Assembly: GCA_023091735.1 (NCBI GenBank)
Contig: JALKBU010000865.1
Location: forward strand, 1 to 22,311
Reading direction: 5' to 3'
Origin: Trichomonas tenax
Lineage: Eukaryota > Parabasalia > Trichomonadida > Trichomonadidae
DNA: 22,311 bases
This document shows positions 1 through 8,620 of this stretch, in pieces. Within the stretch, counting starts at the first letter, position 1. Every line of letters starts with the position of its first letter. The notes beneath the pieces are model-generated. The model ran no database searches. It saw only the letters and a list, made by a program, of their open reading frames with translations, and had not been told where the DNA came from. A program made the translations under genes and the position numbers.

Positions 1-128
1 AATAATATGAAAATAATCTTGTAATGAAAAAGGTATCTGTGAAAAAATAAAAAATAGAAAAAAAAATAATAATATATTAATATCAAAAGTGAAAATGTAA
101 TGTGTATTAAAAATTGAATCAATAAGTA

Positions 129-157
129 GGTTCTTGTTAGGGCCTGGCTTGGCCACT
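129..157 (-). repeat. GC-rich short repeat, copy 1
   Basis: Read on the minus strand, this 29-base segment resembles positions 22108-22136 on the plus strand. Both share a TGGCC start, a CCAGG core and a TAACAAGA end, with a few substitutions and 1-2 base gaps. The two copies face opposite ways near the two ends of the window. The similarity was found by eye, so it may be a dispersed repeat or partly chance. Confidence 0.35.
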
Positions 158-488
158 CGAGGGCTTTGGAAGTCTCAGGTCGACCTCGCCATGCATCGAA
201 TCATGCTTCTTTTGAATAGGCATCTGGATGCATCTCTGCTAGATCACCAGGTCATCCTTCACTATGATGCCACAACTACTCATAATGAAGTCTTCTTTGG
301 CTTCCAACATTGAGTTCAATCCATTTCAACCTATTGACACTTTTCAATTTTTTCCCGCACAAACATGTCACTTTCCCTTATTTTGACATCCTGGCTTTAC
401 ATGTCAGAAATAAATTACATGTCAGAAAAGCACGTTGTTCTATTTTGTCCCAGTCCCTGACTGAAATCTATAATATCCAAAAAAATAA

Positions 489-587
489 AAATACCAGCAA
501 AAATGATCAATTTCTAGCACGAACTTTCTAGAACAGCAAACATCTAGAGAACCTATGCCAGAAATTGATCATTTTTGTTGATATTTA
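489..587. repeat. Imperfect inverted repeat (hairpin)
   Basis: The left arm (about 489-532) and right arm (about 543-587) are near reverse complements. The core CAAAAATGATCAATTTCT matches perfectly across the arms, and flanking bases match with scattered changes toward a roughly 12-nt centre. The long foldback in a gene-free region resembles a MITE-like element or a solo foldback. No terminal duplication or transposase is evident. Confidence 0.7.
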
Positions 588-725
588 TTTACTGATAATT
601 ATAAATCGCAAATTGCTTTAGTTGTCTAATAGAATGACAAACTAATTTACACAAGCTATCGGTTTGTCATGCTATAAGACACTTAAAACGAGTATTGTAA
701 ATATAAATATGAAATATTTTGTTTT

Positions 726-804
726 TTCGCATTTACTACGACTCTCTGAGGCTGCTGCAGCATCCTGTGACCTAGAAACATCAGAGAGTCGGAGAAAGTG
801 TAAA
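726..804. repeat. Imperfect inverted repeat
   Basis: The bases CGACTCTCTGA at 739-749 pair perfectly with their reverse complement at 781-791. The pairing extends outward with mismatches to about 726 and 804. The spacer is about 31 nt. Confidence 0.6.
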
Positions 805-839
805 AGGAAGTCGAAAGAGTTAGAAATGAGTGATTCTCG

Positions 840-915
840 AAGGCATAAACAGTCAATAAACCATTAACTTGGAAGATTAGTTTCGTATTTGAGGTTTGTT
901 GACTGTTAATGCCTT
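840..915. repeat. Imperfect inverted repeat
   Basis: Arms at 840-862 and 893-915 are reverse complements at 21 of 23 positions (left arm begins AAGGCATAAACAGTC). The spacer is 30 nt. It is the third foldback within about 430 bases. Confidence 0.65.
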
Positions 916-1106
916 GGTTATGATGAAATTGTGATAAAATATCAAAAAATTGTGAATTCTTGTGCGACAATCCACTACCCCTCCACTGGCCAGAGGGATA
1001 CCTACACTGATAGACCTAAAAATCAGTGAAAAACTAATGGAGAACGCATGAACAACATTTTAAATTGGCGTTCTGCTTGAAATTGAGAAGCTTGGGTCAT
1101 TTTTAA

Positions 1107-1826
1107 CCTTTGGCAAATGGTAATTTACGACATTGTTAATTATTGGGACTTGATCTTGATTTCAATCCATCTGCCGAACATGGAAATTTCACACCTCTAA
1201 TGTGCCGATTATTTGATTCACAATTCACAATGGATGAATTATCGAAACAAAGAGCAACTTGATGCATTTCAACTTTCAATAAAATATGATCGAGTTGAAA
1301 TCACAAAAATATTCGTTCGAGATTTTAATCTTATGAATGTCAAAATCAGAGAAAATGATATGAATTTGCTGATGTATGCAGCAAAATTCAATTCCGTTGA
1401 ATGCATGAAAGAATTTGTAAAAGCTCTTGACAAAGAAATCATGATTAATGGTGAAACAGCTGCGACTTATTCCGCCAAATTCGAAAGTATTCAGGCACTT
1501 CAATATTTATTAAGTTTGGGGTGCAGCATTAACTCAATGAACATTAGCAATGATACTCTTGTCGTTATTGCAATCAAAAATCAACAGACAAATATGGCTC
1601 AGTTCCTTATAAAAATAATGCCAATATTATTCTTCAGAACAACAAATGTGAGGATCCCCTCTATGCTGCAATTCAGACAAAGAATTATGATGCTTTAAAT
1701 GCTCTTATTAATAGAGTAACTCAGGCAGAACTTTATAGATCAAGGAGGCGTGGATTATATATCGCTTTGGAAAATATGGTGATTAAATTCTATATATCTG
1801 ATGTTATATGGCCAGTTAGTGTATAG
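1107..1826 (+). pseudogene. Decayed ankyrin-repeat (DUF3447-type) gene
   Basis: Ankyrin-like protein sequence can be followed across three frame segments. The first (about 1107-1259) carries a repeat unit with GNFTPLM and is broken by an in-frame TAA at 1137-1139. The second (about 1255-1611) carries units such as NLLMYAAKFNSVECMKEFV and ALQYLLSLGCSINSMN. The third (1614-1826) continues with EDPLYAAIQTKNYDALNALI and ends at TAG. The second shift falls in the A-run at 1611-1615, where one missing base would explain it. No good ATG or Inr starts it. The next gene downstream on the same strand is an intact ankyrin protein, so this is probably a dead tandem relative. The family in trichomonads is very large and mostly of unknown function. 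Confidence 0.8.
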
Positions 1827-1898
1827 TTAAGCGTCAATAAATTCAATTAATTTTATGATGAATGAAATTCCTCGTTCAAAAAAGTGTCAACTAAAAAA

Positions 1899-3236
1899 AT
1901 GGATGAAATAGATGCAAAGTTCAAACAATTCAAGGAATGCTGCGAATTAATATGGTCAATTAATCCTGAGAATAGTAAAGAAGTATATAATAAGTTGAAA
2001 AAACATATCGAGTACAAAAATATTTCAATCCAAACTGTTTTTTCATATTTTGGATTTAATGTGGGTGTTAATCCGCTGCTTACAAAATGTATATATGAAA
2101 TTTTGTCCAAATTTGCTCAAGAATTTAAGCTTTCGAATATGATTCCAAATTTATTTTCTGAAGAACTTAATGAACTCCTGAAACATGATGGAGTATGTAA
2201 AGGTACACCACATTGCAAAGATAGCAATATATGTTTTACAATTTACAAAGAAGATTCTCCAGAATATTTTGTACTTCATGATGACTTTGAAAAATTCGTT
2301 GATTATTATAACAACAATAATGTCACTGAAGAAACAGAACCAATGATCAAAAATTATGTCCCAGCAGTATTTGTTGCCACTTTCTTAGATGCTGCAGCTT
2401 ATCATGGTGCGGAGAAAATATTTAAGTTTTTACTCAATAATAGTTTTCAACCTGGTTATCATACTTTTTGTTGTTCATTGATTGGTGGAAATTTGGAAAT
2501 TATTAACCTTCTAAGCCAATCAATAGAGAAAGCGGAATACATATATCTCAATATTGCCGTACAGTCTCACAAAAGAAACATATATGATTGGTTGAAAACA
2601 AAATTTCAAATTGATTGTACTTGGAATTCATGTCTGTTTTCAGGAAACATGGATGTATTTGAGGAAAAGTTTTCCGAGAATAAATCGAAAGACAGACTTG
2701 GACAATACCCATTACATGCTGCAGTAATGAGTAGAGTTGAAGAAGTAATTCCATATATTGCAAAATATTCAAATGATGTTGATGTCACAAATTCAGAAGA
2801 AAAAACTCCACTTGCGATCGCTTGCTCATTTGGAATGAATGAAGCAGTTAAAACATTGATTGGCCTTGGAGCAGATATCGACAAACCCGATACTTTTGGT
2901 AATTCACCGCTTATTCAAGCGATTATTCATCATCATAGTGAAGCAGCTTTTATTATGATCGAACATGGAGCGAATATTCATTTAAAGAGTCAAAATGGAC
3001 AGTCTCCAATACACGCAAGTGCAATAGCAGGAGAGTATGATGTAGCAAAAAAGTTATTGCAGTGCGGTGCAAATATTAATGATTGTGATAATAATAACTA
3101 TACTCCTTTAACATTGGCGATATCTTTTAATCATCAGAATTTAATTTCTTTATTCCTAGAAAATAACGCTGATGTAAATATCAAGACGGATACAGGACAA
3201 ACAGCGCAATCATTGGCGCAGTTATACCTGGGTTAA
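1899..3236 (+). CDS. Ankyrin-repeat protein, DUF3447 family
   Basis: This is a 445-residue protein that probably acts as a protein-binding scaffold in the cytoplasm. The specific partner is unknown. The open frame reaches back to a GTG at 1884, but the first ATG is at 1899 and suits a eukaryote better. Residues 1-160 are helical and unrecognisable by motif. About 160-245 look like the DUF3447 region of trichomonad ankyrin proteins (DAAAYHGAEKIFKFLLNN). From about residue 265 there are five ankyrin repeats of about 33 residues with the usual signature, for example TPLAIACSFGMNEAVKTLIG and SPIHASAIAGEYDVAKKLLQ. No signal peptide or membrane helix is seen. The stop codon overlaps a TAAA poly(A)-type signal. 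No clean Inr is seen upstream; TCAAC at 1887 does not fit the consensus. Remnants of related genes lie on both sides. Confidence 0.9.
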   Translation: MDEIDAKFKQFKECCELIWSINPENSKEVYNKLKKHIEYKNISIQTVFSYFGFNVGVNPLLTKCIYEILSKFAQEFKLSNMIPNLFSEELNELLKHDGVCKGTPHCKDSNICFTIYKEDSPEYFVLHDDFEKFVDYYNNNNVTEETEPMIKNYVPAVFVATFLDAAAYHGAEKIFKFLLNNSFQPGYHTFCCSLIGGNLEIINLLSQSIEKAEYIYLNIAVQSHKRNIYDWLKTKFQIDCTWNSCLFSGNMDVFEEKFSENKSKDRLGQYPLHAAVMSRVEEVIPYIAKYSNDVDVTNSEEKTPLAIACSFGMNEAVKTLIGLGADIDKPDTFGNSPLIQAIIHHHSEAAFIMIEHGANIHLKSQNGQSPIHASAIAGEYDVAKKLLQCGANINDCDNNNYTPLTLAISFNHQNLISLFLENNADVNIKTDTGQTAQSLAQLYLG

Positions 3237-3287
3237 AAAAACATACTCACACATGATTATGAAAATAATCAATAGAACTTTAGATAG

Positions 3288-3401
3288 AACGCAAATATCC
3301 AAAGCAGAATCACTCTTTGCGACGTAACAGCAGAACAAATAGCATCCAGAGCATGGAATTCCTGCAATCATGCAGCGGCGGCAATACTCATTTTTCCATA
3401 A
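3288..3401 (+). pseudogene. Ankyrin-like gene remnant
   Basis: This open stretch of about 37 codons begins NANIQSRITLCDVTAEQIAS and continues with an alanine-rich helix before a TAA. It reads like the last ankyrin unit of the neighbouring gene family (NA-D/N-I-N ... TA-Q-S/IA) and lies 50 bases beyond the intact ankyrin gene. There is no start codon. It may be the 3' end of an older tandem copy. The match is short and could be chance. Confidence 0.35.
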
Positions 3402-3646
3402 ACTATATCAAATTGTAATCGATAATATTACAAAAAAAAGTCGTATAAAAAGTGGGATTTAAAATCACTTTTTGAACTGCTTAAAACAAATTTAAATGAA
3501 AGCCAATATAATAACTAAACAATGCATATCATAAACTATCGAATTATGTATATTAAAAAGTTATCTTGAATTTGAAACAATTTAAATTTTTTGTAACAAT
3601 GATTAATTTTATTATATCCATATATACAACTATTATATACAATAAG

Positions 3647-5563
3647 TTAGTTTGAAGAGCCAGTAACATTGTCGTAGAGCGCGTTAAGAAATTTTTGGTA
3701 TTTAGCGATAATCTTGTTGATTTGTGGCTTCTGTGATGGAGTGAGAAGTCCATTCTTGATTGTGAATGGTTCTGTATCCAAGTGAATGTCCAAAAGCTTC
3801 TCGAAGCCTCTAAGTTTCTCATGCTGGAAGACAACATTCAAGTTTTCCATGAGTTGCTTCTTGACACCAGCAGCATCTGATTCCATCTTCTGGATCAAGT
3901 CGTTGTTTGGAACGACAACAGCAACAGGTCTGTCATGCATTGAGATTGCATAAACAAAGAGTGATTGAATTCCTTGTGCTGTGCCGTAGATGTCAGTGAG
4001 CTTTGTGAGTGATAAGTATTCGCCCTGAGAAAGCTTAACGAGCTGCTTAACTCTGTCGACGATCTTGATTGTGCCATCTGGAAGGAGTTGTCCGATATCA
4101 CCAGAAGCGAACCATCCGTCAACCATAGCTTCAGCTGTTAACTCTGACTTCTTGTAGTACTCCTTGAAGAGCGATGGACCGCGGAACAAGATTTCGCCCG
4201 ATGGAATCTCTCCATTTGGATCGTAGTCCATTCCTGGGACTCTTCTCAACTTCATATCGATTGTAACACAAACTGGACCGACTGTGTTTGGATTCTTATC
4301 GCCGCACTGCTGAACGCAACCAGCAGCAGAGATTTCAGTCAAACCATAGCCCTGAATGATGTTTGGTGTGATTGTTGCGCGGCAGAACTCGTAAACGTGT
4401 GGCAAGATTGGAGCACCACCGTTAACGATGAGACGAAGGCGTCCACCGAATGTGTCTGTGAATTTAGAAAGAATAAATCTATCAATAATTTCAGAAGGCT
4501 GTTTTCCAGAAATCAAGCAGTCATTTTTGTGCTTAATGGCCCAGTTAAGGAGCATTCTGAGTGGAGCTGGCTGTTCTTGAATCTTATTGTTCATAATATC
4601 GTATAATCTGTTGAAAACTCTTGGAACGCCGCAAATAATTGTTGGATGAAGAGCTTGAATATCAGATACCATATTTCTAATGTCTCCAGAGTAGAAACCT
4701 GTTCTAGCGCCCTGACAAACTAAAGTTGTCTGTGAACATAATTCATAGATGTGTGCGAGTGGAAGGAACGAAAAATATGTGTCTGTCTGTGTAACGGATG
4801 TTCCCATGCCTCCAAGACCGTTTCCACCGGCCATAACGTTCTGATGTGAAAGGACGCATCCCTTTGGCTCTCCTGTGGATCCGGATGTGTACATGATCAT
4901 CGCTGTATCGTTTGTATCAAGTTTAACTGGCTTGAAATTGACGGATTTACCAAGTTCGAATAATTGTTCGACTGTGATTAAATCGGCATCTTCAATAGCT
5001 GGATTACGGTCTATTGAAACGACTCTCTTAACTAAATGGCAGTCTTTCTTAACTTGGATTGCTTTTTCCAAATTCTTCTTGTGAGAAAGAATCAACTTGC
5101 ACTCAGCGTGTTCGGTGATGTACTGTGCAGCGTTCGCTCCAAGTGAATCGTATACAGGAACAGGAACAATTCCAGCATATAAAGAACCAAATTGAGCAAC
5201 TTGCCACATGATGCAGTTGACGGAGTAAATACCAACTTTGTCGCCTGCCTGAAGTCCCAATGCTGTTAAACCGGCCGCCCATTTAAAGCACATCTCTTTA
5301 AATTCGGTATAATTGATCCATTTGTATGGACCAAATGAACCATCTTCGTAAACAACGCGTTCACCGAAGCAATCGTGCTTTGGGTACATAACTACAGAGC
5401 TGTCAAGCATTTCTGGAAGAGTTCTCACATCTGGTCTATATGTGAAGTGTGTCAATGGTTCTCCGCCATTTTCGTTGATTCTGATCGAATTGATGTAAAC
5501 TGGGCTCTCGTCTGGTGACGTCGATGGCTGCCAAACTACTGTTTTGCCTGGCTTGATGTTCAT
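3647..5563 (-). CDS. Long-chain acyl-CoA synthetase
   Basis: This 638-residue AMP-forming ligase activates long-chain fatty acids to acyl-CoA using ATP and CoA, via an acyl-adenylate. The adenylate-forming superfamily motifs are all present. The P-loop-like YTSGSTGEPKG is at 225-235, GYGLTE at 405-410 and the SGD motif at 487-489. VDRVKQLVKLSQGEYL lies at 502-517, and a C-terminal Lys in the TPSQK context (about 612) sits where the adenylation Lys of the family is found. The long linker, and the KLSQGEY form in place of the KTSGGE of short/medium-chain enzymes, place it with the ACSL type. Length is normal for ACSL (about 620-700). No signal peptide or clear membrane anchor is seen. The gene is complete, with an ATG start, an Inr 10 nt upstream and a TAAA signal about 30 nt after the stop. 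Its GC content is higher than its surroundings, as expected for a well-expressed housekeeping gene. Trichomonads rely on scavenged host lipids, so such enzymes are expected. Confidence 0.96.
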   Translation of the reverse strand: MNIKPGKTVVWQPSTSPDESPVYINSIRINENGGEPLTHFTYRPDVRTLPEMLDSSVVMYPKHDCFGERVVYEDGSFGPYKWINYTEFKEMCFKWAAGLTALGLQAGDKVGIYSVNCIMWQVAQFGSLYAGIVPVPVYDSLGANAAQYITEHAECKLILSHKKNLEKAIQVKKDCHLVKRVVSIDRNPAIEDADLITVEQLFELGKSVNFKPVKLDTNDTAMIMYTSGSTGEPKGCVLSHQNVMAGGNGLGGMGTSVTQTDTYFSFLPLAHIYELCSQTTLVCQGARTGFYSGDIRNMVSDIQALHPTIICGVPRVFNRLYDIMNNKIQEQPAPLRMLLNWAIKHKNDCLISGKQPSEIIDRFILSKFTDTFGGRLRLIVNGGAPILPHVYEFCRATITPNIIQGYGLTEISAAGCVQQCGDKNPNTVGPVCVTIDMKLRRVPGMDYDPNGEIPSGEILFRGPSLFKEYYKKSELTAEAMVDGWFASGDIGQLLPDGTIKIVDRVKQLVKLSQGEYLSLTKLTDIYGTAQGIQSLFVYAISMHDRPVAVVVPNNDLIQKMESDAAGVKKQLMENLNVVFQHEKLRGFEKLLDIHLDTEPFTIKNGLLTPSQKPQINKIIAKYQKFLNALYDNVTGSSN

Positions 5564-5569
5564 TTATCT

Positions 5570-5580
5570 AAGTGATGTGA
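5570..5580 (-). promoter_or_regulatory. Inr element(s) of the acyl-CoA synthetase gene
   Basis: The minus strand reads TCACATCACTTAG just before the ATG. Two overlapping copies (5575-5580 and 5570-5575) fit the trichomonad initiator TCA-Y-(T/A). The nearer one predicts a 10-nt 5' leader, which is typical for this group. Confidence 0.7.
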
Positions 5581-6852
5581 TATTATCTTCTCAATTCGTG
5601 ATGTGTTTTCACATAATCGTTTTAATTTTATTTTACATATGATATAGAGCATGATTTTTTATCCAATTTTGTCACATTTTACGACACTTTTTTCAATGGT
5701 CATTCAAATTTAACGAACACTATTTTTCGGAACTTCGCCAGTAAAGCTGCTTTTTAAGCAAAATAACACGTATATTTTGAATAATTTGCTATTTTTGTTT
5801 TTAAAGGGGGTGTGAAAAATATAATAGGGAGGACTTTCACTTTTGTTGAGGGGGTATTCAATATTTTGACTTTTCTAAACTTATTGTTTGTTTATAATAT
5901 TTTATTCATATTTTGATTTTGTGCAAACTTAATAAAAAGTTTCTACTGGTCATAGTTATTGAAGGGTCGTTCAAATATTTAAAGGGTTTGGACATTCTTT
6001 TCCTTGATGAATGTATTCTTTATTAATAGAAGGCCTCCATTCTTATAAAGCGAAATCTTTATTAATATTTACTCATTGATGCGGCTATGCACTTAAATTA
6101 TATTGATATTTGCAAATTGAATACTTTCAAATGCAATATTAAAGATAAGCATATGTTTGTGTAGCTATACCGGCTTGAAATAAATACCAAATTATATTTA
6201 TTTCATTGCTATATGAAATCAATTATTCATCAGATTGAACATGTTGAATATTATGAGGGAACTATGTAGAAAATGTATGCAATATTCCTTGTAATATCAT
6301 TGGTATGAATGCTATTTTTTATTTCAGTCAAATAGTGATTAGTGTAATATATTTAAAGCGTAGTATATACTTTTCATTGAAATTCGAATCAGCTTGAGCT
6401 AAGTAACTATACCAAATTGTATAACCTAATATAAAAAGATTATTTGAAATTGTTTAATCAAAATTTAAGGATGGCGGCCTCAAAGAATGTCATTTTTCCA
6501 TTGCAAATCAACCCGATATAGCAGAGATAGCTCCATTGGACAAAAACAAATGACCAAAAATAAACAACAAAGATTCACCGTAAAGTTCGCATAATACATC
6601 AAATCTGATGTCACAAACCTTCTATGTTAAGCCGAAAAGTGCCAGAATTAAGCTTTTATGACCCATATAAGCGAAGAAAAGGATCGTAAAAGACGATTAT
6701 GTCAAAATATCTGAAAACATCAAAATAATCAATCAGCAGCTGCAAAGGAACAAAATGGAAAATAATTTAACGCTGTGTTTCAACCGATGCGCAGTTTTGA
6801 ATGAAAATCAATTTGATTGATTATCGAAAGAAATGTGTCGGAAATTTATTAA

Positions 6853-7164
6853 TTATAATTTTGGCCTAAAACTATTATAGCTGTGAAATCCGCACAAAAA
6901 GTGACAAAATGTGCAATATTGCTGCGCAAAACTCTGAGCTTTATCGAATGGCATGTTAACAGGCCAAAAGGAGCAGGGTGTTAAAGTGTTCTCACTGCAA
7001 TCATCCTGCACCATTTCAAAAAGTTTTGTGAAAAACATCAAATGCAAAAAAAATGTGTGAATTTTTATTCTGTTTAAGGTTCCTCTGGACGGTTTTTGCG
7101 CATTCCCTAAATTTGGGCAAAAATGCGCAGATTTGACAGGTATAAAAACTATATATCTTTGCAT
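6853..7164 (-). CDS. Doubtful small ORF
   Basis: This ATG-started frame of 103 codons (MQRYIVFIPVKSAH...) has several cysteines in the last third but no recognised domain, signal peptide or repeat. No good Inr precedes it (TTCAATG is not a fit), and its start overlaps a set of inverted repeats. A frame of this length can arise by chance in a window of this size. I keep it only as a candidate. Confidence 0.15.
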   Translation of the reverse strand: MQRYIVFIPVKSAHFCPNLGNAQKPSRGTLNRIKIHTFFLHLMFFTKLFEMVQDDCSENTLTPCSFWPVNMPFDKAQSFAQQYCTFCHFLCGFHSYNSFRPKL

Positions 7165-7194
7165 TGAATAAAATCTTTGCCCAAATTGTCAAAT
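7097..7194. repeat. Cluster of interlocking inverted repeats
   Basis: Three pairings are seen. TGCGCATT at 7097-7104 pairs with 7122-7129, with inner CCC/GGG at 7105-7107 and 7115-7117. AATTTGGGCAAA at 7110-7121 pairs perfectly with 7176-7187. ATTTGACA at 7131-7138 pairs with 7187-7194. The second and third pairings are interlocked (A-B-A'-B') rather than nested. Confidence 0.5.
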
Positions 7195-7831
7195 GAGCTA
7201 TTCAAAACATACTTTATTGCTCATTTAAAACATCCTTCTGGAGATATATTTAACTGTACAAAAGTTGATTAATCTTAGCAGTAATATTTGTTAAATTTAA
7301 TTTAGGTGAAAATTGCGGTTTCGCCCCCTGCATGATTTTGTTAAACCCTTAATTAAAACACAATCAAAAAATTAATTTCTGGTTTCGCTTTATTTTATTC
7401 TAATAGATACTCGAACGTAGATATTTACATAATCAGAATTGAAAAATACTTAAGATTAGGATTACTTTTGAGGTTTTTAGGTTTATAGAAGTTAGTTAAA
7501 CTTAATTAACAATGTGTATGTTATATGCTAGTGTAAATATATAATTTCAGCAGGTTCACGAAGTCACATTATTTGAATTTGTTTTTTGAAATATATTATA
7601 TCAGCTCAAAAAGGCTGAGCGAGTACAGAAAAAACAACAGGTCTAAATTAATGAAAAGCAATATACTTTTATGTAGAATTGTGCGAAAAAATTTTGTTCT
7701 TATTGGATTGAAGATTAATAAACATAAAAGCCTAAAATAAGTTGAGGCATAGCATTTTCTGAGGCAAGTTCAAACATCAATAAGGTCAGCGAGCATCAAT
7801 TGTTTGTATATTGAGATTTTGGATTTAATAA

Positions 7832-8308
7832 TCAAAGCGATTGGATGTCAATTTTAAAAGGATCGTCGTTAAAAGCGCTAAAAAGAATATCATCGGCATT
7901 TGCAACAGTAGTATCTTGGGTTTTAAGGAGTTCTATCTCGACTTGATTATCTTGCTTCTTCTTTCGTCGCATTAGTAAAGCGTATCTATTTTTCGCGTTG
8001 ATTGACGTCCTTCCGGGTAATTGTTTTGCAATTAAAGTCCATTTAGGACCAATACTGTTATATTGACTCAATAAGGTATCATCTTCATCTTTAGTCCATT
8101 CATCTTGCTTAGGTTCAGTAGCTAAATAGTGATTATAACGCTCTCTGCATTGCCTCGCTGTTCTTTTATATAATTTTTTCGAGATTTTTTTCCAGTCGTG
8201 AATACCTTGAGCTACATACATGTTTAATATCAAGCGATCTTCATCTTCGGTGAACTTACGCTTGAGCTTCATTGTCCTCTTCACTGAAGAGCGTCCAGAC
8301 TTTCCCAT
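7832..8308 (-). CDS. R2R3 Myb DNA-binding protein
   Basis: This 158-residue nuclear transcription factor contains two Myb repeats. The first (about 17-63) has hydrophobic-core positions F19, W39 and Y58 and the recognition-helix sequence TARQCRERYNHYL. The second (about 70-113) has W71, W90 and Y109 and the motif LPGRTSINAKNRYALL, the classic R3 recognition helix. A basic run RRKKK at 114-118 probably serves nuclear import. The acidic tail (about 138-155) could be an activation region. The size and layout match the small Myb factors of trichomonads that bind promoter elements and regulate single genes; the targets of this one are unknown. It begins with ATG, has an Inr 12 nt upstream, and a TAAA lies 6 nt past the TGA stop, so it looks intact and expressed. 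Confidence 0.95.
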   Translation of the reverse strand: MGKSGRSSVKRTMKLKRKFTEDEDRLILNMYVAQGIHDWKKISKKLYKRTARQCRERYNHYLATEPKQDEWTKDEDDTLLSQYNSIGPKWTLIAKQLPGRTSINAKNRYALLMRRKKKQDNQVEIELLKTQDTTVANADDILFSAFNDDPFKIDIQSL

Positions 8309-8316
8309 ATTTTAAA

Positions 8317-8322
8317 AAATGA
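8317..8322 (-). promoter_or_regulatory. Inr of the Myb gene
   Basis: The minus strand has TCATTTTTTAAAATATG. TCATT fits TCA-Y-(T/A), with the predicted +1 A 12 nt before the ATG. Confidence 0.65.
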
Positions 8323-8545
8323 AAGTCATTGAAAATATTCAGAGAAAAATTTTGTAATAAATCTTGTTTAAGAATCAACTTTTGATTGTAATCACAAAAT
8401 TTGGTTTAGATCAGATATAATAAGTCATATTATAGCATATCATTTGTTATTTAACGTGCAGTTTTTCAAAATTGTGATATATTCATTGAAAATGAGAAAT
8501 GTTTCATCCCAAGTATTATGGGCATCTTTTGTAATTCATGGTGGA

Positions 8546-8620
8546 CATAAATAAGCAATTGCCTAAATATAGTAAAAAATCCAACTTTTGATAAATTCCA
8601 CAGGCAATTGCTTATTTATG
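8546..8620. repeat. Perfect 19-bp inverted repeat
   Basis: CATAAATAAGCAATTGCCT at 8546-8564 is the exact reverse complement of 8602-8620. The spacer is 37 nt. It lies about 240-310 nt upstream of the Myb ATG, on the promoter side of that gene. It could be a small foldback element or a structured transcript. Nothing in the sequence decides between these. Confidence 0.8.

Larger units (their letters stand above)
1..1106. other. Intergenic, AT-rich with inverted repeats
   Basis: I see no convincing protein-coding gene here. Short open frames exist, but they overlap inverted repeats and show no recognisable protein. The stretch begins with A-rich low-complexity sequence, has a GC-richer patch at about 129-300, and then three imperfect inverted repeats, which are listed separately. 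Confidence 0.6.
5564..7831. other. Long intergenic region
   Basis: About 2.3 kb of AT-rich sequence with no convincing gene. Between 6470 and 7200 the composition becomes more balanced, with short broken open frames (for example 6671-6817 on the plus strand, starting RIVKDDYVKISENI after a few codons). These could be an unrecognisable relic. A 103-codon minus frame and a hairpin cluster in the same part are listed separately. Confidence 0.6.

Noticed and set aside
310..531. 73-codon plus-strand open frame
   Set aside because: No recognisable protein, no Inr, and its end runs into the left arm of an inverted repeat.
664..970. Overlapping open frames on both strands
   Set aside because: They are translations of two inverted repeats, and their opposite-strand overlap follows from the symmetry of the DNA.
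6470..6850. Possible transposase relic in the compositionally balanced stretch
   Set aside because: All frames are broken by stops every 30-50 codons and no DDE/DDD motif or terminal inverted repeats were seen.
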